A stretch of 64,000 nt of DNA, from the NCBI RefSeq assembly GCF_958979055.1, contig NC_084890.1, positions 29,929,116 to 29,993,115 of the forward strand, in the 5' to 3' direction. The notes under the pieces were generated by a model that was not told where the DNA came from, searched no databases, and worked only from the letters and a program-made list of their open reading frames with translations. Shown one piece after another: positions 1 to 9,798 of this stretch (positions are counted from its first letter, which is position 1; every line of letters starts with the position of its first letter). The position numbers were made by a program, and so were the translations under genes. The DNA is from Alnus glutinosa (Eukaryota > Streptophyta > Magnoliopsida > Fagales > Betulaceae).

Positions 1-351
1 TTCTTACATGAACATTGTAGACACCATTCTTCTACACGTAGGAAACCTTTCATTTCTAGTTAGTCTAAACATTGAAAACAATAATTTTCATGGCTCTCTG
101 TCTCATCTTTACCAATTACAACACTTATCGTTTGGATTCAATAACTTCGGTGGTAAAATCCCATTATAAATGGATATGCTATCCAAACTTCAAAATTTGC
201 CTCTAAGCGGTAACAATTTCACAGGAAGTATTTCACCATCTCTATCAAATATATCTTCATTGCAAATATTAAATCTCGGATGTAACAAGCTTTCGGGCTC
301 CATACCTTCCTCCATCTTTAACATATCTACCTTGCCAGAAATTTATCTAAA
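1..351 (+). pseudogene. LRR-RLK exon 1 fragment (decayed)
   Basis: The reading frame encodes plant-type LRRs (xGNLSFLxSL, LSKLQNLPLSGNNFTGSI, LSGSIPSSIFNIS) closely matching 6150-6500. It is broken by an in-frame TAA at 167-169, where the paralogue reads SWM. It also lacks about 10 nt that the paralogue has near position 105. LRR similarity stops abruptly near 351 and unrelated AT-rich DNA follows. The piece is truncated at the window edge. It cannot make a receptor ectodomain as it stands. Confidence 0.8.
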
Positions 352-1152
352 GTTTTGCAAGACGAGACAAGCTGACAGAGCTGTGGGGTGGGAAAACCGT
401 GACGGTTACTAGAAGTTTTATGCACGCATCAAGCTATATAGCCTATATACCCTATACCCTATACCTTGTAAACCAAATTAAGATTAGCAAAATGAAATTG
501 ATTGGCACGAGTTTGAATGGGGAAGACACGTTCAATTATATTGTTTATTCAAGAATTGACACGTGATATAGCTTATAAGAGTTACGAGGAACAGTATAAC
601 CACTTGTTTTATAACATTCAGGTCAGGCTGGCTCATCAAATTTACTTTCAATTTTTTTTTTTGTTTTTGTTTTGTTTTCTTTTTTTTTTTCTTTTTAGAA
701 AAAAAAAAAAAATGAAGCAAAAATTCGCTCTTTTTTTAAACCATCTACATCTTATTCAGCATTTTAAATGTACTTTTATAGTTTTATCTAAATATTATTT
801 TTTTTAAAATTTCTTTATTCTTTCAACAATCATATCGCGCTGCCCTATATATTTTAATTTTATTATTATTTTTTTTTTAGTAAGGAAACAGTATTCACCA
901 AAAATATCGCAACTAGACTTTTCTCCCCGTTTCAACGTTGGCTAGTCAAAATAGCCTGCTTTGAATGCTTGGTCTCTTTCTTATCATGCTTTTTTATTTT
1001 ATTTATTTATTTATTTTTAATCAAAGGGGATCTACCCACTCTTAATCCGAAAAGAAAATGAGAAGAAACAAAAATGCTTCCAAACACGTTATGAAAAGTG
1101 GTTTATTAGGGTTTAGGGTTTAGTGTTTAAATAATTGATTAGCACCCTTCCA
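352..1152. other. AT-rich spacer, no gene
   Basis: There is no recognisable coding sequence. It holds a short CTATACC-type repeat near 435-470 and long T and A tracts (649-712, 868-878, 1000-1017). The stretch 1120-1152 is a reverse-complement match to the end of the repeat at 2839-3020 (GGAAGGGTGCTAATCAATT). The short open frames here are low-complexity artefacts. Confidence 0.6.
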
Positions 1153-1764
1153 AACAATGATTATGTTGACTAATTTAACGATGACTAATGAATGAGTATT
1201 AATATTGTGGGAAGGAAGGAACTGGATCTACAGGAGGTAATGTTTATCCAATGGAATTATGTTCAAATTGGCAAATGGTGTGACTAGACTCGAGAAACTA
1301 ATGGATCATTTGTGACTCATGAGCCCTTTCTTTTTGTCAATTTTTTTTTTTTTTCAAACTTCAATATTTGTTTGTAATGGTAATTGTTTTATAGGTCATG
1401 TCTCTTCCACTTTGTTTAATTGCAAATTTTAACGTTTTATAGGAAGTGTACCTTCAGAAATTGGAAGCTTAAGTTTGCTCACTGTGTTACACATTTCCAA
1501 CAACAATTTTGGAGGTATGTATAGCCTTGCTTTAATTGACAGATTATATATACGGATGACATCAGTATTTGAACCTATTTGTTTTTTTATTGCCTCTGAT
1601 GGTTACATTTCAATTAGAAGTACAAAATAATTTGTCCAAAACATCCCTCCATCAAATTCCTCCAGATCCTACGACAGAAACTGCATTGGAAAAAGAGGTG
1701 TTCAATTGATCCTTGGCAACTATAACAGAATCTACACAATGTATTTCCAGTAAACCCCTGACCA
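1153..1764 (+). repeat. Direct segmental repeat, copy 1
   Basis: About 610 bp, nearly identical to 3091-3725. It starts at AACAATGATTATGTTGAC and ends at TTTCCAGTAAACCCCTGACCA. It contains a 72-nt LRR exon, its intron, and the truncated C-terminal end of an antisense LINE. Copy 2 differs mainly by a longer T tract. In copy 1 the LINE is cut short and an LRR-RLK 5' leader follows; in copy 2 the LINE continues for another 900 bp. Confidence 0.9.
1443..1514 (+). pseudogene. 72-nt single-LRR exon, copy 1
   Basis: An AG acceptor (TTTTATAG) and a GTATGT donor bracket exactly 72 nt. With the preceding exon-final G it reads GSVPSEIGSLSLLTVLHISNNNFGG, one 24-residue LRR. Both flanking introns are phase 1, as in the intact receptor at 40349-46946. 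No intact gene surrounds it, so it is a stranded exon. Copy 2 at 3404-3475 differs by a few bases (LTGLYLS instead of LTVLHIS). Confidence 0.75.
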
Positions 1765-1841
1765 ACACCTCAACCAACAATATTCACGACTCATGCAGAT
1801 CGAGAACTTGTTTCCCATTTCCTTTTTTTTTTTTGTGGCAC
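1765..1841 (+). promoter_or_regulatory. LRR-RLK 5' leader and start region relic
   Basis: AACACCTCAACCAACA and the following bases also occur at about 25822 and 33821, just before TTTCCCATTTCC and GTGGCACTTCTCATGCTA. At this copy the leader runs into the signal-peptide frame that begins at ATG 1793. It is the duplicated 5' end of a receptor gene, joined at its left side to a LINE fragment. Confidence 0.55.
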
Positions 1842-2498
1842 TTCTCATGCTACAATGTTACATGGCAAGTCAAGCTGTTGCAAATGTTCCTAACATTACC
1901 ACCGATTAATCAGCTCTTCTTGCCTTAAAATCTAGTATTTCTTATGATCCTCATAATGTTTTGACAAACAATTGGTCTGCTGGCATCTCTGTCTGTAATT
2001 GGATCGGTATCACTTGTGGTTTTTGTCATCATCGAATCACAGCTTTGAACCTTTCTTATATGGGTCTCGTAGGCACTATACCTCCACACATAGGGAACCT
2101 TTCATTTCTTGTTAGCCTAAGTGTCATAAACAGCAGTTTTCATGACTCTATGCCCAACGAGTTCGCTCGTCTTTACAAGTTGTGTCACTTATCTGTTAAA
2201 TACAATGACTTCAGTGGAGAAATCTCATCACGGATGGGGTTGTTATCAAAACTTCAATTTTTGTCTCTACTTGGTAACAGTTTCACAGGCGGTATTCCAC
2301 AATCTCTATGTAACATAACTTTATTGGAGATAATAAGTTTTGGATATAACAAGCTTTTGGGGTCCATTTCTTTGTTCAAGTGCAAACGACTGCAATATTT
2401 ATCTTTAATGTACAACTATTTCACTGGAAGCGTACCTTCATAGGTTGAAAACTTAATCATGCCCACAGAGTTATACCTTCACAATAACAACTTTAGAG
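1793..2498 (+). pseudogene. LRR-RLK exon 1 with two nonsense codons
   Basis: From ATG 1793 the frame gives a signal peptide (MQIENLFPISFFFFVALLML...). It then gives the LRRNT domain (SYDPHNVLTNNW, VCNWIGITC) and about six LRRs. It ends at a phase-1 donor (TTTAGAG|GTATGC) homologous to the exon-1 donor at 41270. Only two stops break it: TAA at 1907-1909 (CAA in the intact gene) and TAG at 2441-2443. No frameshift is seen across 706 nt. It is shorter than the intact 922-nt exon because several central LRRs are missing. Recent nonsense decay is the simplest reading. A 5'-truncated protein starting downstream is possible but would lack the signal peptide. Confidence 0.85.
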
Positions 2499-3090
2499 GT
2501 ATGCTTAGTCATGTTTTAGTTGATTAATTATATGGATGACATCATTGACTCAACATATTTGCCTTAATTAATTGCCTCCATTGTGGTATCTTTCAAATGA
2601 AAGTACAAAATAATTCGTCGAGAGGACACAAGAAAACAAAATTAAGCAATTGTAGAAGAAAAAAAAAAAAAACCTCATTGATGGTAAGGAAGACGTGGGT
2701 TGCAAATGTTTGTGAAAATGAGTTTACAATACTAATTAACGATGACCTTCGCTACAATTGGATATACCAAAATTGGGATACATTACTTATTTGTAAAAAA
2801 TTCACATCTCTTCAAGTTTCTTATTCATAAAACGAATTAATTATTTTGGTTCAATTCATTTCAAAAAGTTGGAAACTACTTTTCTTCATAGAACCTGTAG
2901 TATCTCAAAAGTCTAGACTTTGGTGTAGCAATTTTTCTTTTTCCAAATGATGGATTAGGAAGGGTGCTAATCAATTATTTAAGATAAAAAAGAAAATCAA
3001 TTAGTATAGGCCAAAGAAAAAATGATTTATTATGTTGGAAGCCTTTTGGCAAATTGGCATTGTTCAGTATTCTCTGAGGTTATTAGATAT
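2499..3090. other. Intron-like sequence and repeat, no gene
   Basis: It starts as intron sequence after the 2498 donor (GTATGCTTAGTCATG, shared with 41271). The part from 2839 to 3020 recurs at 5042-5240. Nothing else is recognised. Confidence 0.6.
2839..3020 (+). repeat. Dispersed direct repeat, copy A
   Basis: TTATTTTGGTTCAATTC through AGTATAGGCCAAAGAAAAA is repeated almost unchanged at 5042-5240. The second copy has a longer A tract. The two copies flank the LINE fragment at 3604-4630, so they mark the limits of a local duplication or an insertion-related rearrangement. Confidence 0.85.
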
Positions 3091-3274
3091 AACAATGATT
3101 ATGTTGACTAATTTAACGATGACTAATGAATGAGTATTAATATTGTGGGAAGGAAGTAACTGGATCTACAGGAGGTAATGTTTATCCAATGGAATTATGT
3201 TCGAATTGGCAAATGGTGTGACTAGACTCGAGATACTAATGGATCATTTGTGACTCATGAGCCCTTTCTTTCTG

Positions 3275-3310
<36 letters not shown>

Positions 3311-3725
3311 TTTTTCAAACTTCAATATTTGTTTGTAATGGTAATTGTTTTATAGGTCATGTCTCTTCCACTTTGTTTAATTGCAAATTTTAACGTTTTA
3401 TAGGAAGTGTACCTTCAGAAATTGGAAGCTTAAGTTTGCTCACTGGGTTATACCTTTCCAACAACAATTTTGGAGGTATGTATAGCCTTGCTTTAATTGA
3501 CAGACTATATATACGAATGACATCAGTATTTGAAGCTATTTGTTTTTTTATTGCCTCTGATGGTTACATTTCACTTAGAAGTACAAAATAATTTGTCCAA
3601 AACATGCCTCCATCAAATTCCTCCAGATCCTACGACAGAAACTGCATTGGAAAAAGAGGTGTTCAATTGATCCTTGGCAACTATAACAGAATCTACACAA
3701 TGTATTTCCAGTAAACCCCTGACCA
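3091..3725 (+). repeat. Direct segmental repeat, copy 2
   Basis: Second copy of the block at 1153-1764, including the 72-nt LRR exon, the intron and the start of the LINE fragment. The T tract at 3280-3309 is expanded relative to copy 1. Confidence 0.9.
3404..3475 (+). pseudogene. 72-nt single-LRR exon, copy 2
   Basis: Exactly 72 nt between TTTTATAG and GTATGT, phase 1 on both sides, encoding one LRR (PSEIGSLSLLTGLYLSNNNF). It lies about 900 bp downstream of the exon-1 donor at 2498, so the two could once have been spliced together. The following intron now holds an antisense LINE piece. Confidence 0.75.
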
Positions 3726-4630
3726 CACATCTTTTCTTTGTTTGTAATAGCTTTTCTAAAAACAAGCCATAACAAAAAAGCATGCCGAGGAATGGTTTGT
3801 GGAAACCATGCACACAACACGCCACCATGAGACCTCAGGAGAGTGAACTCTAAGTAAGCTCCAAGTTTCAGCACAAGAGTAAACCCCCACTCTTAGATTT
3901 CCAAACAGGCACATCAACATCTCCCAATTCAATACGCGGTAGCCTACTCTGAATTTCAACTAAGTGATCGGACCGGGCAGGGGGCCATACCCAATTACCA
4001 TTCTGCAAAACAAAAGAGACTCTAGCATCAATGCCAATACCAGAATCATAAACAATCTGGAGCCCATAGGCATCAATCAATCTTCCAGCCGGGTGCCAAT
4101 CATCAAACCAAAGTGAAATATCCTGCCCATTCCCAACTTCAAAACTCAGAAGATTCTTAACCACATCCCGGAGCTTGAGAAGCTTTTCCTAACTTCAAGA
4201 ACAACTCTTTGGAATCGGAATATGCCATAAACTCCTCCCTTTAAGCCAGTTAGTTTCTACCCAAGCAACCCAAAGTGATCCTGATTGTGCAAAAAGACTC
4301 CATATGTGACTAAGCATAGCAGCACAGTTCCAAACCTCAAGCCTCTTAATACCAAGCCCACCTTCAGTTTTAGGAAAACCTAACCGATCCCATGAAAACT
4401 TAGCCTTAGCTTTGAAATCATTATCACACCACAGAAATCTATTGAATTTCTGTTCAAGTAGCCGGATACCTTTTTGGGAATGATGAAAAATCTAGCCCAA
4501 AAAACCTAAAGGCCAAAGAGAACAGAAGTGATCAATTGTAATCTTCCTGTAAAGGACAAATGTCTCACTAACCAGGAATCAATCCTACCAGCCAACTTTG
4601 CAACCAAAGCATCAACACGATTTGATATTA
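3604..4630 (-). mobile_element. LINE retrotransposon fragment (RT thumb to zf-RVT)
   Basis: Minus-strand translation gives, with several frame breaks, the C-terminal part of a plant LINE ORF2. The pieces are DALVAKLAGRIDSWLVRHLSF near 4600, GGLGIKRLEVWNCAAMLSHIW near 4330, SLWVAWVET near 4260, and WFDDWHPAGRL near 4100. The zinc-binding zf-RVT tail (GNTLCRFCYSCQGSIEHLFFQC) lies near 3690. The palm and endonuclease are absent. The right end near 3604 is truncated inside intron sequence of the LRR block. The same family sits at 41826-44081. Confidence 0.85.
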
Positions 4631-5041
4631 TGGAGGGTTTAGAATGGGGAGAATATAAAAATATGGAAAGAAAAATTAATACCTAACCCTATGGCAATCC
4701 TTGCACACTTGCCAAGGTAGGGGATAGTTGATGATGATTTCATTGAAAGTCTGAAAGTAGCGAACTGGTTCACGGTCTTCATAAAAAGCTAGCACCATGT
4801 TCTGTGAATGATATTGGTTGGTGAATCGAAGGATAAAAACAGAACAATCTGAACAGAGGAATAGGAAAGTGGACCCTCTCTGTTCTCATCCAAAGAAAGC
4901 AAGCTATATAAAATCAAGGCACATTTGAAGGGGTAGAAAATGACCCCTCTGTTTACACACATGAAGGCCATCTTACTTTTGTCCCAAAATCAATGGTAAA
5001 GACAACATATATAGTAAGGACTTGACATGAGTTTTTTTTCT
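4631..5041. other. Unidentified spacer
   Basis: No recognisable gene. The composition is less AT-biased than its surroundings at 4690-4980 (TATATAAAATCAAGGCACA near 4910), which could be part of a mobile element. No boundary or coding match could be assigned. Confidence 0.4.
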
Positions 5042-5240
5042 TTATTTTGGTTCAATTCATTTCAAAAAGTTGGAAACTACTTTTCTTCATAGAACCTGTA
5101 GTGTCTCTTAAGTCTAGACTTTGGTGTAGCAATTTTTCTTTTTCTAAATGATGGATTAGGAAGGGTGCTAATCAATTATTTAAGATAAAAAAAAAAAAAA
5201 AAAAAAAAAATCAACTAGTATAGGCCGAAGAAAAAGTGAC
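5042..5240 (+). repeat. Dispersed direct repeat, copy B
   Basis: Second copy of 2839-3020, with a 24-nt A tract near 5187-5210. It is followed at 5265-5400 by sequence related to the intron after the 72-nt exons (CCTGCTTTAATTGACAGATT; AAGTACAAAATAATTTGTCC), a third trace of the same receptor intron. Confidence 0.85.
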
Positions 5241-5400
5241 AGATTATAAGCAATTACGAATTAGTATAGCCCTGCTTTAATTGACAGATTATAAATCTAA
5301 ATGACATCAGTAACTAAACTTATTTGTTTTTTTCTTTTTTTTTATTGCGTCCGATGGGTACATTTCAATTGGAAGTACAAAATAATTTGTCCAAAGCACA

Positions 5401-6109
5401 TAAGGAAACAAAAGGACCTAAACAATTCAGGGACAAAAGAAAATTTTAATGGATAGTAATTTAATTGTTTATTGCTACTAAAATTCAAATTTGCGCTTCT
5501 AAGTGACTAAACCTGGTTTGCTTTGTCCTTAGCTTCGTCCTAAGAAAGGTCTTATTCTTCCTTAACCATATTCACAGCGTAAGCCTCTTTGACCCTTAAT
5601 TCCACTGAATCCATAATTGCTCATATGTACTTAAAATTCTTCCTTGTGCAACAAAACAGTTTGTTTTAGCTCATCTTAAGAACTCACCAACCCTAACTTG
5701 TAGTACGATGCCTGACCCACGATTCACACTTAGCTTGCACCATCACCTACTAAACTTGTCCTATATATTACTCACCTATACCTATCTATGATCACAACCT
5801 CATATCTGTTTTATATGTTCAAGAGCCCAATTTTCTAATCCCACATGTAACGTCCCTCAAATTTAATTAATTTTATAATTAATTCAATGGGTTTCCCAAC
5901 ACCTATTTACCAAGAAAATATCTCTCAAAATATCTATCTATAACTCACCTGAATTAATTAATAAAAGTAATTAACATGGAGAGCTAAAGCAGAATTTTTC
6001 ACGTCAACTAGCAGTGAGCTAATTAGGAAATACTACCATAAACTAGGATATGCAATTTTTGACACGACCCGTAAATCGATTACAAACCCAACACGATATT
6101 AAAGGGTTG
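5401..6109. other. Gene-free spacer with a possible LTR start
   Basis: No coding sequence is recognised. TGTAACGTCCCTCAAATT at 5845 resembles the 5' end of Gypsy-type LTRs, such as the TGTAAT(G/A)TCC start seen at 35602 in this window. No matching 3' end or TSD was found. GACACGACCCG at 6060 resembles another LTR terminal motif. Both are suggestive only. Confidence 0.35.
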
Positions 6110-6733
6110 TAGGCACCATTCCTCTACACGACAATTTTTGAACGTTTCTTACATAAACATTGTAGGCACCATTCCTTCACACGTAGGAAACCTTTCATTT
6201 CTAGCTAGTCTAAGCATTGAAAACAATAGTTTTTGTGGCTCTCTGTCCAATAAGTTATCTCATCTCTACCGGTTGCAACACTTATCCTTTGGATTCAATA
6301 ACTTTAATGGTGAAATCCCATCATGGATGGTGTGGTTATCCAAACTTCAAAATTTGTCTTTAAACGGTAACAGTTTCACAGGAGGTATTCCACCATCTCT
6401 ATCTAACATATTTTCATTGCAAATATTAAATCTTGGATATAACAAGCTTTCGGGCTCCATACCAGCTTCCTCCATATTTAACATATCCACCTTACGACAA
6501 ATTTATCTTGAAAATAACATGCTTTCTCGTCCCATGCACTCCATTATTTCAAGCATGTCATCATTGCAAGTCATAGTTCTTTACTATAATAAGCTATCTA
6601 GTGGACTTCCAAAAGATATCTTTAATCTTCTTCCCAACTTACAAAGGCTCGGTGTGTCTTACAATCAATTTTACGGCCAACTCCGATCCAGTTTGTTCAA
6701 GTGCCAACAACTACAAAATGTATTAACAAACTG
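6110..6733 (+). pseudogene. LRR-RLK exon 1 fragment, about eight LRRs
   Basis: An open frame from about 6126 to the TGA at 6732-6734 encodes consecutive LRRs (NIVGTIPSHVGNLSFL, GEIPSWMVWLSKLQ, SIPASSIFNISTL, NLLPNLQRLGVSYNQFYG). It lacks the signal peptide and LRRNT. Similarity to the intact exon ends near 6725 (CQQLQN), about 100 nt before the expected donor. A 25-bp piece (GTAGGCACCATTCCTCTACACG) is duplicated just upstream at 6109-6131. It may be the remnant 5' exon of the kinase gene at 9799-12338, but it has no start, no donor, and several kilobases of unrelated DNA lie between them. Confidence 0.8.
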
Positions 6734-6734
6734 A

Positions 6735-7289
6735 GCGTGATTTATTCTTGCTACAGTGTTATCCCTTGGGTTGGAAGAACCTTACTCGTAACACGTAGTG
6801 GTGATTGGTGTTCAATCAGATATGTTGATTGAGTCGTTAACTCCTTCTTGATAGAGTTGGTGCTGTCCCGAGGGACCCATAATACAATACTAGTGCCCTA
6901 AATATTGACGCATACTGTCTTCCACTATCAGCTCGACCGACACAAAATCTCCTATACGTGGGAGACTAGCATAAATATAAAATAAAAATTCTCTTATACC
7001 TTTTGAAATAACATGTCTTACTTAAAATCATTCTTTTGTTCTCATAATCATCTCATTTCCCAAGTCATTTGAACACATGTAAAAATAATTAGGAAAGAGT
7101 ACACATAACTCCATCAAACTACCAATTCATTGTCAATGTACCCTCCCAAACTATCAATTGTGTTAATGTCTTCCCTTAAATTACAAAAAATGCTAATGTC
7201 TTCCTAATGACAAAAATAGCCTTTGTAAAATTATTAAAATAAAGTAAAAACTAAAAAAAATATAAAATAACAAAAATTTATTCCAATGT
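6735..7289. other. Spacer with a repeat of the CAATGTCC type
   Basis: No gene. Sequence at 7100-7220 (TGTCAATGTACCCTCCCAAAC, CTATCAATTGTGTTAATGTC) resembles 34800-34990 and, inverted, 39800-39935. This is a dispersed TIR-type repeat arm. Confidence 0.5.
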
Positions 7290-7690
7290 CGAAAGTTTTG
7301 GCATGGTATACATAAAGGTCTTCAAATTGGCATTTGGCACTATCCACAAGTTTCAAAGCAGAAACCAAGACTTGCGTGATGGGTCAACTTTGTGCACATG
7401 ACATTGACAAATGTTGTGAAAGCCATCACTAATTCACTAGTGGGTTTCGGTCATCATGACTGACATTGCATCTGAACATCGATCTGGATGTTCTAAAATG
7501 ACATGCCTATTTCTAGGCCATGGTGCACGGCATTCTAAAGCCAGATGAAGACTTGTTTCCACATGTCGTGACAATCTTGTCAAATTCATCACTAGTTGGT
7601 GCTTTAATAGGAGTTTGGAAAAGTGGTCCGATTCTCGCACCAATTTTCTAATATTTTTTACATTTATATGTTTCGATATAAAATAGTTTT
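7290..7690 (+). pseudogene. Decayed receptor-kinase relic
   Basis: It holds a P-loop trace at 7291-7303 (AGTTTTGGCATGGTATA = SFGMVY) and KAET traces near 7360. At 7462-7555 it reads IDIASEH...VHGILKPDEDL, matching the intact kinase stretch IDVASALEYLH...VHCDLKPSNVLLDEDM. The catalytic HCD is HGI here. About 90% similar by eye to 31630-32070. Non-functional. Confidence 0.65.
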
Positions 7691-7713
7691 GGTTGAAAAA
7701 TTACAATTTGTTT

Positions 7714-7714
7714 A

Positions 7715-7772
<58 letters not shown>
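7714..7772. repeat. (TA)n microsatellite
   Basis: About 55 bp of uninterrupted TA dinucleotides. The paralogous site near 32055 has a much shorter tract, so it expanded after the duplication. Confidence 0.95.
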
Positions 7773-7774
<2 letters not shown>

Positions 7775-8604
7775 CAAATTAACCTATAAAGATTACTTTT
7801 TTAATCACAATAAATTATTACCACTCGCAAGGGCAAGAATCTTTGTAGAATAGTGTCTCTATTGAAGGTGTCGATTCTCAGGAATTGCGTTGGTTGTATC
7901 TATCAAGCTTAACTAAAATCAATTCTAATTTATCCCTAGAAAATGATGTTTTTGTGATTTTTGATTTATAAACTAACAACTGAAACTAAATGTTTGAAAA
8001 TAAATTAAAGTTGAACTTAATGAAATGGAAAATAGAGAATTGATTTCATTGCCATCCGCATAACAATGGCTATTATATTAACATGAGACATTCATTTTAG
8101 GCATGATATTACTTGTGTGTAGTTATCAAGCGCACAACAAAATATCAAGAAAATACTATCATCAATAAATAAGTGTAATCCATCTTTGTTAAGCATGAAC
8201 TATCAAATTCATTAACTTGACTACACACAAACAATGATTAAATGTAGCTCATCTTAAGATTAGTACAAATCATCTACCTAAACTACTCTAACCTAAAATG
8301 TATTTGTCTATCCTAAGCATGAACTATCAAAACGTCTTATTGTATGTTCAAATAATACCATTGCATAACCATTACATTTATCACCTTTTGAACAATAAAT
8401 ATAATTTGAGCACAATCAAGATAAATAGCTTTCTTATAGACAAGATAAACATTTCATCATGATTACATTAAACATTAAAACCAATTACAAAAATGTAATC
8501 CTCATAGTTATACAATCATCAATGCCAAAAATATAAAAAATATCAAAGAAAAACACAATTAAGCCATTGATAATTGGATAGGGTTTTTGGGCTAACATGC
8601 ATTG
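7773..8604. other. AT-rich spacer, probably old transposon DNA
   Basis: No coding sequence. AAGCATGAACTATCAAA occurs twice (about 8200 and 8315). The start (GCAAGGGCAAGAATC, GTGTCGATTCTCAGGAATTG) has the look of decayed retroelement sequence, without LTRs or domains to confirm it. Confidence 0.35.
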
Positions 8605-8735
8605 TACATATCCGTTATCTTCAACATATCCACCTTGCGAGAAAGTTATCTCATAAAAAAACATGCTTTTTGGGCCGATGCCCTCCGTTATCTTCAACAC
8701 GTCTTCAATGGAAGTCATTGATCTCTACACTAATA
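8605..8735 (+). pseudogene. Short LRR fragment
   Basis: It encodes pieces of two LRRs in shifted frames: ATATCCACCTTGCGAGAAAG (STLRE) and a later SVIFNTSSMEVIDLYTNKL. These correspond to the SSIFNISNLQEIHL...YNKLSG part of an exon 1. It precedes the 72-nt exon at 8818 and is probably the last trace of a 5' exon. Confidence 0.6.
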
Positions 8736-8817
8736 AGTTAGTGTTATTTTAGCATTTTGTGCATAAACAAAATTTAAAATTTGTTTCTAATTAATGGTAA
8801 CTGTTTTACATTCACAG

Positions 8818-8889
8818 AAAGAGTACCTCCGCAAATCGGGAACTTAACCATGCTCAGAGAGTTATTACTTCTCAATAACAACTTTGGAG
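8818..8889 (+). pseudogene. 72-nt single-LRR exon upstream of the 9799 kinase gene
   Basis: Bracketed by TTCACAG and GTAAGT, exactly 72 nt, phase 1 at both ends. It encodes one LRR (VPPQIGNLTMLRELLLLNNNF) without stops. Splicing to the acceptor at 9798 keeps the frame (NNNFG|GAIPSEIGN). It may be a functional exon of the 9799-12338 gene if a usable 5' exon exists, but none was found. Confidence 0.7.
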
Positions 8890-9275
8890 GTAAGTTTAAT
8901 CATGTTTTAATTTATTGATTATATGGACGACATTATAGAATTTGTTTGATTTCTGTATAATCTACCTACTTCAAACGTAGAGCAGTATGTTCTATTTATA
9001 ATCAAAGAGATAGTTATCCATTACAAGATTTGTATGATACCTATCTAATAGAAACCTTTTGATACACAATGAACTTAAGATGAAACCTATTGATACACAA
9101 TGATCATAAGATATGATTCACTATGAGTCTTGTCCTTGATTGTTCTTTGACTTGGAGAGTTTATGCTTGAATTGGTTTCTATCTGTCGTGCATGAGTTAT
9201 CTGATCCAGTAGACATCATCGACCTGCGATATGTGCCTTTTTATTGCCTCAAATTTGGTATATTTCAATCAAAAG

Positions 9276-9321
<46 letters not shown>

Positions 9322-9798
9322 TCCATAAAATACCAGGAAACTAAAGGATTTAAACAGTGTGGAAGTAGAGAATTTGAGTGGGTGTAAATGATCCCCTGGG
9401 TTGAGTATGTCGGTTGGGCTTTTTAAATGTGGTTGCTTGCAAGCACAAATGGAGCAGTGCAGAGAAAACACGATTTCAGTAATGCTGTAGAATAAAGAAT
9501 CAACAAAGGACTACACATGATTTATATGTATGAAAAAAATACAGAGAATGAAAAGACATATTAGGGTACAATGACTAATAATTGTTGGGCTTAGACATTA
9601 TATAAGTAGTTGCCATGCATGGCCACTTAACCAAGTTAAGCACATAGGATCTTGCCTTCTTGAAGCCCACTTTAGACAATAACAAATACACCCCTCAATG
9701 TATTGCGATGCATGTTGTTCACTTGTATGTACAATTCCTTTAAAGCACATTATTTTTTGTTTTAAAAAATAATGTACATGTTGTTCATATTGTGGCAG
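8890..9798 (+). other. Intron upstream of the large LRR-kinase exon
   Basis: Runs from GTAAGTTTAATC to TTGTGGCAG. It contains a 38-nt A tract (9280-9318). The last 60 nt resemble the intron ends at 44380-44439 and 61960-62035, which also end in TTGTGGCAG. Confidence 0.6.

Noticed and set aside
1713..1928. 71-codon frame overlapping the exon-1 relic
   Set aside because: It is in another frame from the signal peptide starting at 1793 and spans the LINE/leader junction, so it is an artefact.
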